Positions 19,695-26,345 of a stretch of 64,000 nucleotides of DNA are shown here, in pieces. Under the pieces are notes generated by a model. The model was given only the letters and a program-made list of their open reading frames with translations, had not been told where the DNA came from and searched no databases. The DNA comes from Plasticicumulans lactativorans (GTDB lineage Bacteria > Pseudomonadota > Gammaproteobacteria > Competibacterales > Competibacteraceae). The stretch covers positions 124,001-188,000 of the forward strand of contig NZ_SLWY01000010.1 in assembly GCF_004341245.1 (NCBI RefSeq), read 5' to 3'. The translations under genes were made by a program, and so were the position numbers. The first letter of the stretch is position 1; each line of letters opens with the position of its first letter.

Positions 19695-20898
19695 CTACCC
19701 CTGATTCGGCAGGACGACACGAGGCCGGTCGAGCTGCTGCGAATGACGATCGAGCGCGGCCGGAGGAGAGCCCACACGCGACGGACGATCAGCGCCCGCT
19801 TTCGACTCTTTGGCATCGCCCCTACTCGGATTGAGCTTGCCGAAATCAGGAGCTTCCGGAATCGACTGTTCGTCGCGCCCGCTGTAGTGCGTGATAAGTT
19901 CACCCTCAACGATGCAGCGGGTTTCGCCGTAGCCGTTCTGGGTGCAATCGCGCAGACGATCGAGCACGCGCGTATAGCGACCGTCGTAGAGAATCACTTG
20001 CTCGTCATGCGGTCCGAATATCCCGGCAATACGCCAGCGCGTAGAGAGCGCAGGAGACGCTTCTTTGCGAGCAGGAGCCAGGACCGGAACCGACACCGGC
20101 ACCGCTGCGAGCGGCTGCGCCGCCAGATGCTGGACCGGAGCGGCTGCTACCGGCTGCGGCACCCCCTCAACAGCCCCACCCTTGAAGAAATGGCGCAGAT
20201 TGAGCGATGCCCATACCGCGCCAACCAGAGCAGCCGGAATAACAAGCCAGAAAATCGGACGACGCCAGATCGAAGCCTTAACGCCCTGTAGCTCTTCTTT
20301 GCCGTGACCTTCGCCTTTAGTCTGGCTTTTATAGTACTGATAAACCGCAGAATCGTATTTCTTGAAATAGCTTTGAACCAATTGGCGCTTAGGAGCCCGA
20401 TCGACTCCGACAGGACCCGAAAAAACTTCGAGACGAAAACGATCGGGCGTGCCGAGAGCGGATAGCTTCGTGGTGACGTAAGTACGTTCGACGAGCACGC
20501 GAACCCATCCGGCAATCTGCGATAAATCCTGACAAATCAGGACGACCTCAGTCGTCCAATCGCCCGCTGTACGATGACCGTGCTCAGCCAGGAACGAGCG
20601 AAATGCCATCGGCGCAACGTTGGACTTCTGCCCACTCGGAAAAAGGCGCCAGCACTCATCAATGATCAGGATGGAACCCGGCTCGACCTGCTCAATACTT
20701 TCAGGATCGCGCAGCCATTCCCCCGCATCAAACCAACTCACGGAGGCCGTCGGAAATCGCGACCTGATGACATCCATCATTAACGGGATATTGCACCAGA
20801 CAGAGCGCCCCTTTTCGAGAGCCGGCAATAGCACATGCTCGATGCAGGAGTAACTTTTGCCAGACCTCGGTTTACCGCAGAAGGAGACAATGGACATG
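19695..20898 (-). CDS. zot: Zonular occludens toxin (Zot)-family assembly ATPase (pI)
   Basis: A 400-residue inovirus morphogenesis ATPase. Walker A is CGKPRSGKSY (~7-16) and Walker B is ILIIDECW (~76-83); a single membrane segment (IFWLVIPAALVGAVWASLNL, ~215-234) separates the cytoplasmic ATPase from a proline-rich periplasmic region and a C-terminal domain with cysteines. Zot/pI proteins drive extrusion of the phage through the inner membrane; despite the name, toxin activity should not be assumed. The ATG at 20896-20898 is chosen because it gives MSIVSFCGKPRSGKS directly; the frame remains open upstream only because of overlap. It lies four bases after the pVI-like gene. Confidence 0.93.
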
Positions 20899-20902
20899 AC
20901 CG

Positions 20903-21187
20903 CTATCCGATGAAAGGCAGACGGCGAATGATGAAGCGCAGACCGTAGGCACTGGCGACGACGGAAATTCCGAAACCAATCTGGGCGAAGCCGAGAAACC
21001 ACCAGATGTACGACGTGATCTGACCGAAGGCGGCACCGACGCCGGCGCCGGTAAAGGATTGACAGGTGCCGCAGAGGCCGAAGACGGTTTCGAGAGCGCC
21101 CGCAACCGCACTGAGAAGCCCCGAGAGGACCCAGACGGCAAACGACTCCAAGGCACCCGAAAGCCACTCCGCAAATTGCGTCAACAT
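20903..21187 (-). CDS. Inovirus minor coat protein, pVI-like (DUF2523 type)
   Basis: A 94-residue hydrophobic protein with about three membrane segments: SFAVWVLSGLLSAVAGALETV, GVGAAFGQITSYIWWFLGF and IGFGISVVASAYGLRFII. It lies between the adhesin and the Zot gene, exactly where inoviruses carry their pVI-type cap protein. Such proteins sit with pIII at the trailing end of the virion and are released from the membrane last. Identification is from size, hydrophobicity and gene order. Confidence 0.75.
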   Translation of the reverse strand: MLTQFAEWLSGALESFAVWVLSGLLSAVAGALETVFGLCGTCQSFTGAGVGAAFGQITSYIWWFLGFAQIGFGISVVASAYGLRFIIRRLPFIG

Positions 21188-21196
21188 AAACCCCCC

Positions 21197-22618
21197 TTAC
21201 GCACTCAGGACGATTACGAGGCCGAGCACGAGCCAAAGCGCATGAAAGACCGGCGAGAGCATGGACGTCACCGTTTCCATCAATTCGCAATGGACATCCG
21301 TGCTAATCGTTTCGCTAAACAACTCAATAGATATGGGCGGACATTGACCAGAGCCGCCGATATTGCCGATCGAGAAGGCGGCACCGATGATCGGCAGCGC
21401 GGCGAGACGAGCCTTAAAAGTGTCGAGCACCGATGCAATGGTTTCGGTTTGCGGCTGCTCCGAATTTTCGAATTCGAGCTTGTCCCGAATGTCCTGCAGG
21501 GTATTTTCACGAGCGTAATCATCGGGAATTTCCACAGGATTCGGCGAGGGATTAGAGGAGCTTTCAGAACTCGGCGTCGCTTCCGGAGACATCTTTGTTT
21601 CCGTACTCGATGAGCCATCCGCATTCAGCGTGAATTCCTGCTGACCTGCCGTAATCGTGCAGCCCGAGCTATTGCATTTAACCTCGGTCATCGGCTTGGT
21701 TGTTACTGTCGTCGTTTGCTGAGTGCCATTAGCCGCCGTCGTCGTTTTAGTGGCGACATACTGAGTGCCAAAGAGCCTTTTAACATCTTGATCGTACAAA
21801 TAGTTACCAGGAGCCCATTTGCCATTTTGCTTGAGCCACACCATCACGGCCTCGGCATTGGATTGCGCCCAATTAGTAATTGCGCCCTGAATATCAGTAT
21901 CAGTTACAGGAGATGGAGCCCCATAAACACAATTGCCACCCTGACTGTTATAGCCAGGCGGACAACCAGGAACGGAATAAAGCGTCGCCGATTGCCCGTA
22001 ATACCAGTTATATGGACCGTCATTGCCTATTTTATAGACATAGCTACACTGCCAAGAACTCGGCAACGTACCCGTACAACTCCAACTTAAAACAGTCTGA
22101 CCAGACCAATTGCATAGATAGCCACTCGCGCAGGCCCCGCCCGCGGCACTAGGCGAACTGCCGGACGACAGATAAATACAATTTCCATTTCGACAATACT
22201 GATAATAGGTGCCCGTCTGAGGAAATGATGGATGCGAATTACCACCCGACGGTTTAACTAACTGCCCCTGCTGATCATAAAACCAATCCAGACTACCGCC
22301 GGCGATCAACGCCGTCGCCAACAGTGGACTAGTACGCGCCAAAATAACACCCGCCGTTTTAATAACAGCAGGAGCCATCTTTGCAACCTGCTCAATTGTC
22401 GCAGCAGGGTATCCAGCACGCGGCGATACCGTCTGCGACCGCGTTGTACTGATGCCGTCTGTCGCGCTGTAGCCGACGTTGCGCTGTACGAGCGTTTCCC
22501 AACTTGAATCGGTCGACGAGATGTAGCTTGTGGTTTTATCCGCGACCGAGGCATTAGCCGCAGCAGCAGACAACGCAAGGATCAGGACAGCCAGAAACCG
22601 CCGAATCATGGCGATCAC
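21197..22618 (-). CDS. Receptor-binding minor coat protein (pIII / TspB-like adhesin)
   Basis: A 473-residue exported protein with a signal peptide (RRFLAVLILALSAAAANA) and a C-terminal membrane anchor (VFHALWLVLGLVIVLSA). The middle is low-complexity and rich in Ser/Thr/Gly/Tyr with many cysteines, followed by a Pro/Ser linker (EATPSSESSSNPSPNP). This is the layout of inovirus adsorption proteins and of Neisseria phage TspB. It would bind the host receptor, probably a pilus, and terminate virion assembly. The gene is clearly less G+C-rich than its surroundings. The start is GTG 22618, whose TGA-overlap couples it to the 23-codon ORF upstream; ATG 22609 is an alternative. Confidence 0.8.
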   Translation of the reverse strand: MIAMIRRFLAVLILALSAAAANASVADKTTSYISSTDSSWETLVQRNVGYSATDGISTTRSQTVSPRAGYPAATIEQVAKMAPAVIKTAGVILARTSPLLATALIAGGSLDWFYDQQGQLVKPSGGNSHPSFPQTGTYYQYCRNGNCIYLSSGSSPSAAGGACASGYLCNWSGQTVLSWSCTGTLPSSWQCSYVYKIGNDGPYNWYYGQSATLYSVPGCPPGYNSQGGNCVYGAPSPVTDTDIQGAITNWAQSNAEAVMVWLKQNGKWAPGNYLYDQDVKRLFGTQYVATKTTTAANGTQQTTTVTTKPMTEVKCNSSGCTITAGQQEFTLNADGSSSTETKMSPEATPSSESSSNPSPNPVEIPDDYARENTLQDIRDKLEFENSEQPQTETIASVLDTFKARLAALPIIGAAFSIGNIGGSGQCPPISIELFSETISTDVHCELMETVTSMLSPVFHALWLVLGLVIVLSA

Positions 22619-22686
22619 CGCAGCGCAGCAAAGGCGCAGCCAGCGCCAAGACAGTAAAGTGTCCAGTACCAGATTTCGGCGCCCAT
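22615..22686 (-). CDS. 23-residue membrane micro-protein upstream of the adhesin gene
   Basis: A tiny ORF reading MGAEIWYWTLYCLGAGCAFAALR. It has a GGGGGTGA Shine-Dalgarno-like sequence just upstream, and its TGA stop overlaps the GTG start of the adhesin gene. It is one short hydrophobic helix ending in Arg, comparable in size to the pVII/pIX cap proteins of Ff phages. It could be a structural cap protein or merely a coupling leader for the adhesin. Confidence 0.5.
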   Translation of the reverse strand: MGAEIWYWTLYCLGAGCAFAALR

Positions 22687-22705
22687 TTATTCACCCCCGA
22701 TTCCA

Positions 22706-22733
22706 AAGAAAAGGGGGCCGCGTGACGGCCCCC
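22706..22733 (-). terminator. Terminator after the major coat gene
   Basis: Read on the minus strand, GGGGGCCG (22733-22726) and CGGCCCCC (22720-22713) form an 8-bp stem, followed by TTTTCTTT. A terminator directly after the major coat gene is a conserved feature of filamentous phages and limits expression of the low-copy adhesin. Confidence 0.8.
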
Positions 22734-22753
22734 CGATGATCACCGCCAGCCGA

Positions 22754-22993
22754 TCAGCGCTTGATGAAACCGAGGATGACACGGGCGCCGTAGCTGGCGA
22801 TCGCCGGGACCGCCTTGAGCGCCGCAACGGCGAGAATGGCCGTCGTGACGCCGGTCAGGATGACCGACTCGGTGAGCGACGAGAAATCCGGACCGTCGGC
22901 GAGCGCGAGCGGACCGAAGGTGGCACCGGCACCGGCGAGCGCCGCGACGAGCGCCACACGGGCATTGGCGAGACGGGAAACGGACTTGTTCAT
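22754..22993 (-). CDS. Major coat protein (pVIII-like)
   Basis: A 79-residue precursor. The signal peptide ends in LALA before Asp33, giving a mature protein of 47 residues: an acidic N-terminus (DGPDFSSLTES), a hydrophobic helix (VILTGVTTAILAVAALKAVPAI) and a short basic C-terminus ending in IKR. This charge layout, acidic outside and basic toward the DNA, is diagnostic for inovirus capsid subunits. The gene is followed by a terminator and preceded by a likely minor coat gene. Confidence 0.92.
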   Translation of the reverse strand: MNKSVSRLANARVALVAALAGAGATFGPLALADGPDFSSLTESVILTGVTTAILAVAALKAVPAIASYGARVILGFIKR

Positions 22994-23002
22994 GATGAAC
23001 TC

Positions 23003-23332
23003 CTATTGATTGATGCGGGGAAAGATTGAGACGAGAACCTGCCGGCATCCCCACGCTACCAGCAAGACGAGACCAATAGAGCCGAACCCAGCAGCGAAGT
23101 ATTCAGCGCCGATAGCGGGCGAGAACGGCGTTAATTCGCAGTCAGACCAGGAGGCCGAAAGTACGACGTCCGAGCCGCTGACAATATCGTGAAACGTACA
23201 GACCTGAGCACCGCCACTGTCGACACAGCCGTTGCAGCTAATGCCATTTCCGGCGGCACCCGAGCACCAGGATTCGGCCTGAGCATGAACATCATCGAAA
23301 CACTGCGCACCGTAGCGATAGCCCATGATCAA
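23003..23332 (-). CDS. Cys-rich single-span membrane protein, probable minor coat protein
   Basis: A 109-residue protein with an N-terminal ectodomain containing six cysteines (for example QCFDD, SWCSG, ISCNGCVDS, VCTF, DCELT), then one membrane helix (FAAGFGSIGLVLLVAWG) and a short tail. No classical signal peptide is seen, so topology may be set by the C-terminal helix. It sits between the putative ssDNA-binding gene and the major coat gene, where Ff phages carry pVII and pIX. Assignment is by position only. An ATG at 23326 is an alternative start. Confidence 0.55.
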   Translation of the reverse strand: MIMGYRYGAQCFDDVHAQAESWCSGAAGNGISCNGCVDSGGAQVCTFHDIVSGSDVVLSASWSDCELTPFSPAIGAEYFAAGFGSIGLVLLVAWGCRQVLVSIFPRINQ

Positions 23333-23343
23333 TACGCCTACGG

Positions 23344-23676
23344 CTACGGCTTGGGCGCCGGATTAGCCGGCGGCTGGTTACCGGGCTGCGGGTTCGGCTG
23401 CGATTTGGGATTCGCGGGGTTGAGACTGAGAACGAAGAGGGCGAGCTTGCCCTGTGCTCCGGCCCGCAGTTCGACTTCGGCCTGAAAGTCGCCGGGCATG
23501 GGCATGCCGCGGCAGGCGTCGACGAGGGCGTAGGGACACGGAACCTTCATGACGTGGGCCCCAACGGTGTTGGGGTCGCCCTCGGCGGGGCTCATGACGT
23601 AGGCGGAGGCGCCTTCGCTGCCGTCGACGCTGTAGCGCTTGATGCCGAGGACGTGGAAGTTCATGAGTTGACGCAT
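23344..23676 (-). CDS. Putative phage ssDNA-binding protein (pV-like)
   Basis: A 110-residue protein with a beta-rich ~85-residue core (NFHVLGIKRYSVDGSEGASAY ... FQAEVELRAGAQGKLALFVLSLNP) and a proline/asparagine tail of repeated PNP/PAP units. Size, beta pattern and position immediately upstream of the coat genes fit the ssDNA-binding protein that coats nascent plus strands in filamentous phages; several such proteins carry flexible C-terminal tails. No sequence signature proves it. Confidence 0.5.
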   Translation of the reverse strand: MRQLMNFHVLGIKRYSVDGSEGASAYVMSPAEGDPNTVGAHVMKVPCPYALVDACRGMPMPGDFQAEVELRAGAQGKLALFVLSLNPANPKSQPNPQPGNQPPANPAPKP

Positions 23677-23679
23677 GGT

Positions 23680-23868
23680 TTATCTCCTGCCGGTTGAACT
23701 ACGTTTCTCGGCGCTGTATCCACTCGCCCAGTGTTTGGCGAGTGCGGATTGCCGATTCAGATACGGGTTGTCACAGGGCTTGCAGCCTTCGCGATAGGCT
23801 TCGCGGCCTTCCTTGATGGCGGCAATGACGTCATCCAGACGCTTAAGACATTGCTGAACAGTGCTCAT
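23680..23868 (-). CDS. Rmf/CrpP-like small protein
   Basis: A 62-residue protein starting at the ATG complementary to 23866-23868. The C-terminal half (EAYREGCKPCDNPY ... SALAKHWASGYSAEKR) closely follows the pattern of ribosome modulation factor and CrpP-type proteins: G-x-x-A-x-x-x-G, an N-P-Y, then W-x-x-G-Y/W. Rmf dimerises 70S ribosomes in stationary phase; phage- and plasmid-borne relatives are mostly uncharacterised. The N-terminal half is a helix (VQQCLKRLDDVIAAIKEG). It is directly followed, 3 bp downstream, by the putative ssDNA-binding gene. Confidence 0.6.
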   Translation of the reverse strand: MSTVQQCLKRLDDVIAAIKEGREAYREGCKPCDNPYLNRQSALAKHWASGYSAEKRSSTGRR

Positions 23869-24016
23869 GTAGCGGCTCCTTCGGACCGGGCTTCTACGGG
23901 CTGCGCTTCGCTCCGGCCCTGCGGGCTTCCCCTCCGAATCCCTGCCGCCTGCGCGCTCCGCTTGCGAAAGACAAGACAAAGACGCTCCCTCGGGCTCTGG
24001 CTCAAGGACAGGGGCC

Positions 24017-24184
24017 AATCCCCTGCCCTCTCGCCGACGCCGCTGGTCGAGCCCCAAGGCTCGGCCAGGCGCGGCCCTATGCCGTCAAGCGGCGCGCTCG
24101 CAAGCTCCCGCGCGGCTTGACGGCGGGCCGCGCCTGGCCGGCCTCTGGGCGCGACCGACGGCGACGGCGAGAGGACAGGGGATT
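24017..24184. repeat. 168-nt nearly self-complementary hairpin IR1 (candidate origin or packaging signal)
   Basis: The gene-free stretch 23869-24183 (315 bases) contains a nested inverted repeat. Outer arms of 20 nt (24017-24036 and 24165-24184) match with one mismatch; inner blocks GGCCAGGCGCGGCCC / GGGCCGCGCCTGGCC and GCCGTCAAGC / GCTTGACGGC are perfect, with a GC-rich apex. The whole segment can fold as one stem of roughly 80 bp with small bulges. A separate small hairpin (CAGGGGCCAATCCCCTG) overlaps the left edge. Confidence 0.8.
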
Positions 24185-24402
24185 TAGGCGGCATGGGTGG
24201 GACCCACCCCGGGGGCGGAGGCGGTGCCGTTCTGGCGCGCGGCGCGCTGGTCGGCAATCCATCGGGTGAGCAATTGCGTCGCCAATGTGCGGCCATTCGA
24301 CATGCCGGATTCCATCGCGCGCTTTTCGAAATAGAGCCAATCATCTGGGGATAAGTCGGCCCGGACTTCGCGGGTGACGGGTTTGGTGGCCATGAGTTTC
24401 AC
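24184..24402 (-). CDS. Small ribbon-helix-helix-like phage protein
   Basis: A 72-residue protein whose core VTREVRADLSPDDWLYFEKRAMESG followed by a helix (GRTLATQLLTRWIADQRA) resembles a beta-strand/helix/helix DNA-binding fold of the CopG/Arc type. Its stop codon lies at the outer edge of the 168-nt hairpin. It follows the next upstream gene by 3 bp. MATKPVTRE (nine bases downstream of the first ATG) is an alternative start. Function unknown. Confidence 0.5.
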   Translation of the reverse strand: MKLMATKPVTREVRADLSPDDWLYFEKRAMESGMSNGRTLATQLLTRWIADQRAARQNGTASAPGVGPTHAA

Positions 24403-24405
24403 CAG

Positions 24406-24807
24406 TTAGAGGGACATGCCGGCACACCAGCGGGAGGGACCGCGGGCCACTCGGCGGGAGTACCAGGAGGGACGGACGACAGGGGCCGGGATCGGGTCGA
24501 CATCGCCGGCGAGCGTGAGCTGCACGGGGGCGACAGGGACGGCGGAAACGACACGGACGACGGGAGCAACGGGAGCGGGCTGACGGTCGAGCTCGGCGAG
24601 AAGCTCGGCATTCCACTTGCGCAACTCGGCACGAGCACTGCGAGCCATCTGCAGGTCAAAACGCACCGCTTGTCGATACATGGCCTTAATCGGAGGCAAA
24701 ACAGCCTGGCGATACTTGCGGAAATTCTTGGCAGCCGACGCAACCCAGTACGAATAGGAAGACTCGTCTTTGGCAATGAACTTCTGAAGCAATTCGATGT
24801 TCGTCAT
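24406..24807 (-). CDS. Phage protein of unknown function
   Basis: A 133-residue protein starting at MTNIELLQKFIAKDESSYSYW; the first ~75 residues are helical and basic (FRKYRQAVLPPIKAMYRQAVRFDLQMARSA), followed by a Pro/Val-rich linker and a short Arg/Trp tail. The start overlaps the stop of the upstream HTH gene in an ATGA, so the two are coupled. I do not recognise a family. Confidence 0.55.
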   Translation of the reverse strand: MTNIELLQKFIAKDESSYSYWVASAAKNFRKYRQAVLPPIKAMYRQAVRFDLQMARSARAELRKWNAELLAELDRQPAPVAPVVRVVSAVPVAPVQLTLAGDVDPIPAPVVRPSWYSRRVARGPSRWCAGMSL

Positions 24808-25022
24808 TTCCCCGCCTCCGCGCATTCCTTCATCAACAAGACAAGATTGATCAGACGGTGACGACCCACTTTCAGAGTCGGGACATAACCGCGATCGATC
24901 CAGTTATCGAGAACGCCAAGCTCAATGCCGCTCAACTCGGAAAAGCGTTCCTTGTGCATCACCGGGACAAAGGCCGTCATGCCTTGCGGCATAGCGGGGG
25001 CTTGTGGTTCCATTCCTTCCAT
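24804..25022 (-). CDS. Small helix-turn-helix DNA-binding protein (excisionase/AlpA-like)
   Basis: A 72-residue protein with a winged-helix-like core: ERFSELSGIELGVLDNWIDRGYVPTLKVGRHRLI, the pattern of MerR/excisionase-type HTH proteins (helix, turn, recognition helix, then a wing with GRHR). It is the first gene of the leftward phage operon and is divergent from the XRE regulator across the triple-operator region. It could be an excisionase or an early activator. Confidence 0.6.
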   Translation of the reverse strand: MEGMEPQAPAMPQGMTAFVPVMHKERFSELSGIELGVLDNWIDRGYVPTLKVGRHRLINLVLLMKECAEAGK

Positions 25023-25047
25023 CTTTGAGCCTCTTTGTGCATCAGCA

Positions 25048-25099
25048 ACATCACATGATGTATGTTATACATCAAGAGATGCTCGACATCAAGCGATGT
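25048..25099. promoter_or_regulatory. Three 14-bp palindromic operators in the divergent lysogeny-switch region
   Basis: Three related palindromes lie between the leftward HTH gene and the rightward XRE gene: ACATCACATGATGT (25048-25061), ACATCAAGAGATGC (25069-25082) and ACATCAAGCGATGT (25086-25099). All share the half-site ACATC/GATGT with a 4-base centre. They are the obvious candidate binding sites for the adjacent XRE repressor. Confidence 0.7.
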
Positions 25100-25110
25100 A
25101 GGAACTTTTT

Positions 25111-25392
25111 TTGACCGACTACAGCAACAAGCTCCGAGCGATCCGAGAAGCCGAAGGGCTGACGCAAAGCGCGTTCGCCGAGGCGGCAGGACTCAACGCC
25201 CGCAGCTACCAGAACGCAGAGAACGGCTTTCGAAGCCCCGGGCTTGCAATGATCGAAGCCGTTGCACGCCGATGGCCGCAATACGCCCGATGGCTGCTGA
25301 CTGACGAGACAAGACCGGATCACGGCGACGTGAGCCCGGAACAGGAGCGGGCGCGCAGGGACTCGGCGAGGGACGGCACGCACGTCGCCTAG
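25111..25392 (+). CDS. XRE-family phage repressor
   Basis: A 93-residue protein with an N-terminal XRE helix-turn-helix: NKLRAIREAEGLTQSAFAEAAGLNARSYQNAENGFRSPGLAMIEAVARRWP. The short C-terminal tail is charged. It starts at TTG 25111, eight bases after an AGGAA-like sequence, and is divergent from the leftward operon with three operators between them. It is likely to maintain lysogeny by repressing the leftward genes and perhaps itself. No RecA-cleavable peptidase domain is present, so release would need another route. Confidence 0.8.
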   Translation: MTDYSNKLRAIREAEGLTQSAFAEAAGLNARSYQNAENGFRSPGLAMIEAVARRWPQYARWLLTDETRPDHGDVSPEQERARRDSARDGTHVA

Positions 25393-25461
25393 CCGCGGAG
25401 GTCGCACGCCGATGGAAGGGTAGGGATGCCCGGTAACGGGATGTAGCCGAGGAGAAAACCG

Positions 25462-25980
25462 ATGGGAATCGAAGATCGCGAGTACTACCGCGAGGAGATC
25501 AAACGCAAAACGCGGGCCGAGCGCGAAAGATCGTACTACTACCCATCGGTGAAGGAAGACCACTCACCCGACTGGCCACAGGGCCTGAGCAGAATCCCAG
25601 GCACACGACGACGTGTATCGCGATGGCTATACGGCGGATCACTGGCGGTCGCCCTCACCCTCGGCGGCAAGGCACTACTCGCAGCGATAGGCATGAACCA
25701 CCTGCCAGTACCGCAGATCGGCACGCCAAAGCAGGCACCACAACAACAGCCGACCCAGCAGCCGGAACGGCCCCCAACACGGACAGTGATGATGTCAGAA
25801 ATGACGATTCCAACCCCGCCACCACCGACCGCAACGCGACCGACAACACCACCCGCATCGAGCACGCCGGGACCGGTGCAAACACTCTCGAGCACACCAC
25901 GCCGGACCCTGCAGGCCTGCATGGCGCCCGGCTCGAACGAGGTCAACGCCAAGGTGCTCGCGTGCATGAACGGTCAGTAG
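25462..25980 (+). CDS. Proline-rich single-span membrane protein (candidate moron)
   Basis: A 172-residue protein. A basic cytoplasmic N-terminus (DREYYREEIKRKTRAERERSYYY) is followed by a membrane segment (LYGGSLAVALTLGGKALLAAIG), then a ~80-residue Pro/Thr/Gln-rich stretch and a small C-terminal module with two cysteines (TLQACMAPGSNEVNAKVLACMNG). A good RBS (GAGGAGAAA) precedes ATG 25462. It is the last rightward gene before attR, in the position where temperate phages carry lysogenic-conversion or superinfection-exclusion genes. No family recognised. Confidence 0.65.
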   Translation: MGIEDREYYREEIKRKTRAERERSYYYPSVKEDHSPDWPQGLSRIPGTRRRVSRWLYGGSLAVALTLGGKALLAAIGMNHLPVPQIGTPKQAPQQQPTQQPERPPTRTVMMSEMTIPTPPPPTATRPTTPPASSTPGPVQTLSSTPRRTLQACMAPGSNEVNAKVLACMNGQ

Positions 25981-25981
25981 C

Positions 25982-26000
25982 GTCAACGAAGTGTCAACGC
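25982..26000 (+). repeat. Candidate integrase arm-type site (right)
   Basis: GTCAACGAAGTGTCAACGC, one mismatch to the copy at 17069-17087, lies 92 bp inside attR in the same orientation. Confidence 0.45.
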
Positions 26001-26092
26001 CACTGACGCACGATGACGCCCCTAGATGCGCAAGAAACGCTCAAGCTCTTGATAGTGCACGCATCGACACTTATAAGATGCGCAACAACGCG

Positions 26093-26188
26093 GACTCAAA
26101 ATCAGCCGACGCAAGTCGTGGGGGTTCGAGTCCCTTCTCCGGCACCACGCAGATTCAAGGGCTTACCGTTCGCGGTAGGCCCTTTGTC
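26093..26188 (+). repeat. attR: 96-bp direct repeat with attL
   Basis: Identical to 16964-17059. Here it carries only the 3' part of tRNA-Leu plus its terminator, with unrelated sequence upstream, so it is the displaced chromosomal tRNA end and not a functional tRNA. Confidence 0.95.
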
Positions 26189-26345
26189 GTTTCTGGTGTC
26201 GACGCAGTCGCGGCATCGAGGCGGGCGGTTCCGCGCAGAATGGCCGGAGGCGGAAGGGGCGTAACGCATTGTTACGGCCATGGCGAAATGTCCAGGCCTG
26301 CGCTCATGGAGGCGGCCGGCGCGATCGGGACGGATCGGGTACCGG
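26189..26345 (-). pseudogene. Decayed 3' fragment of a second, related integrase
   Basis: Immediately outside attR the sequence keeps resembling the prophage integrase 3' end. GGGCGTAACGCATTGTTAC at 26257-26275 is identical to 17138-17156 (encoding VTMRYA with the catalytic Tyr), and GCGATCGGGACGGATCGGG at 26321-26339 is identical to 17374-17392 (encoding SVPIA). Between and around them the match is imperfect, with indels and a missing internal segment, so no functional frame survives. This is the footprint of an earlier element with a related integrase at the same tRNA. Confidence 0.75.

Larger units (their letters stand above)
16964..26188 (-). mobile_element. Complete inovirus (filamentous phage) prophage integrated in tRNA-Leu
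   Basis: The integrated element (one att copy, 16964-26092) is about 9.13 kb. It carries, on the minus strand, an HTH protein, two unknown proteins, an Rmf-like protein, a putative ssDNA-binding protein, minor and major coat proteins, an adhesin, a pVI-like protein, a Zot-type assembly ATPase, a replication initiator and a tyrosine integrase; on the plus strand are an XRE repressor and a membrane protein. Two large intergenic inverted repeats (19456-19623 and 24017-24184) are candidate origin/packaging structures. No gene is visibly broken, so it may be active. The structural genes are visibly less G+C-rich than the host flanks. Confidence 0.93.

Noticed and set aside
19695..20898. Zot as an actual enterotoxin
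   Set aside because: Zot-family proteins in inoviruses are assembly ATPases; the Walker motifs and membrane span fit that role and nothing specific points to toxin activity.
22619..22753. Further small coat gene directly after the major coat stop
   Set aside because: The segment holds the terminator and only the 23-codon ORF reported separately.
24017..24184. CRISPR-like repeat array or IS end
   Set aside because: It is a single nested inverted repeat without spaced direct repeats, transposase or target duplication.
24077..24340. ORF across the phage hairpin
   Set aside because: Arg/Pro-rich frame created by the GC-rich inverted repeat; no RBS or family pattern.
26093..26176. Second tRNA-Leu gene at attR
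   Set aside because: Only the 3' part is present; the 5' acceptor and D arm are missing.
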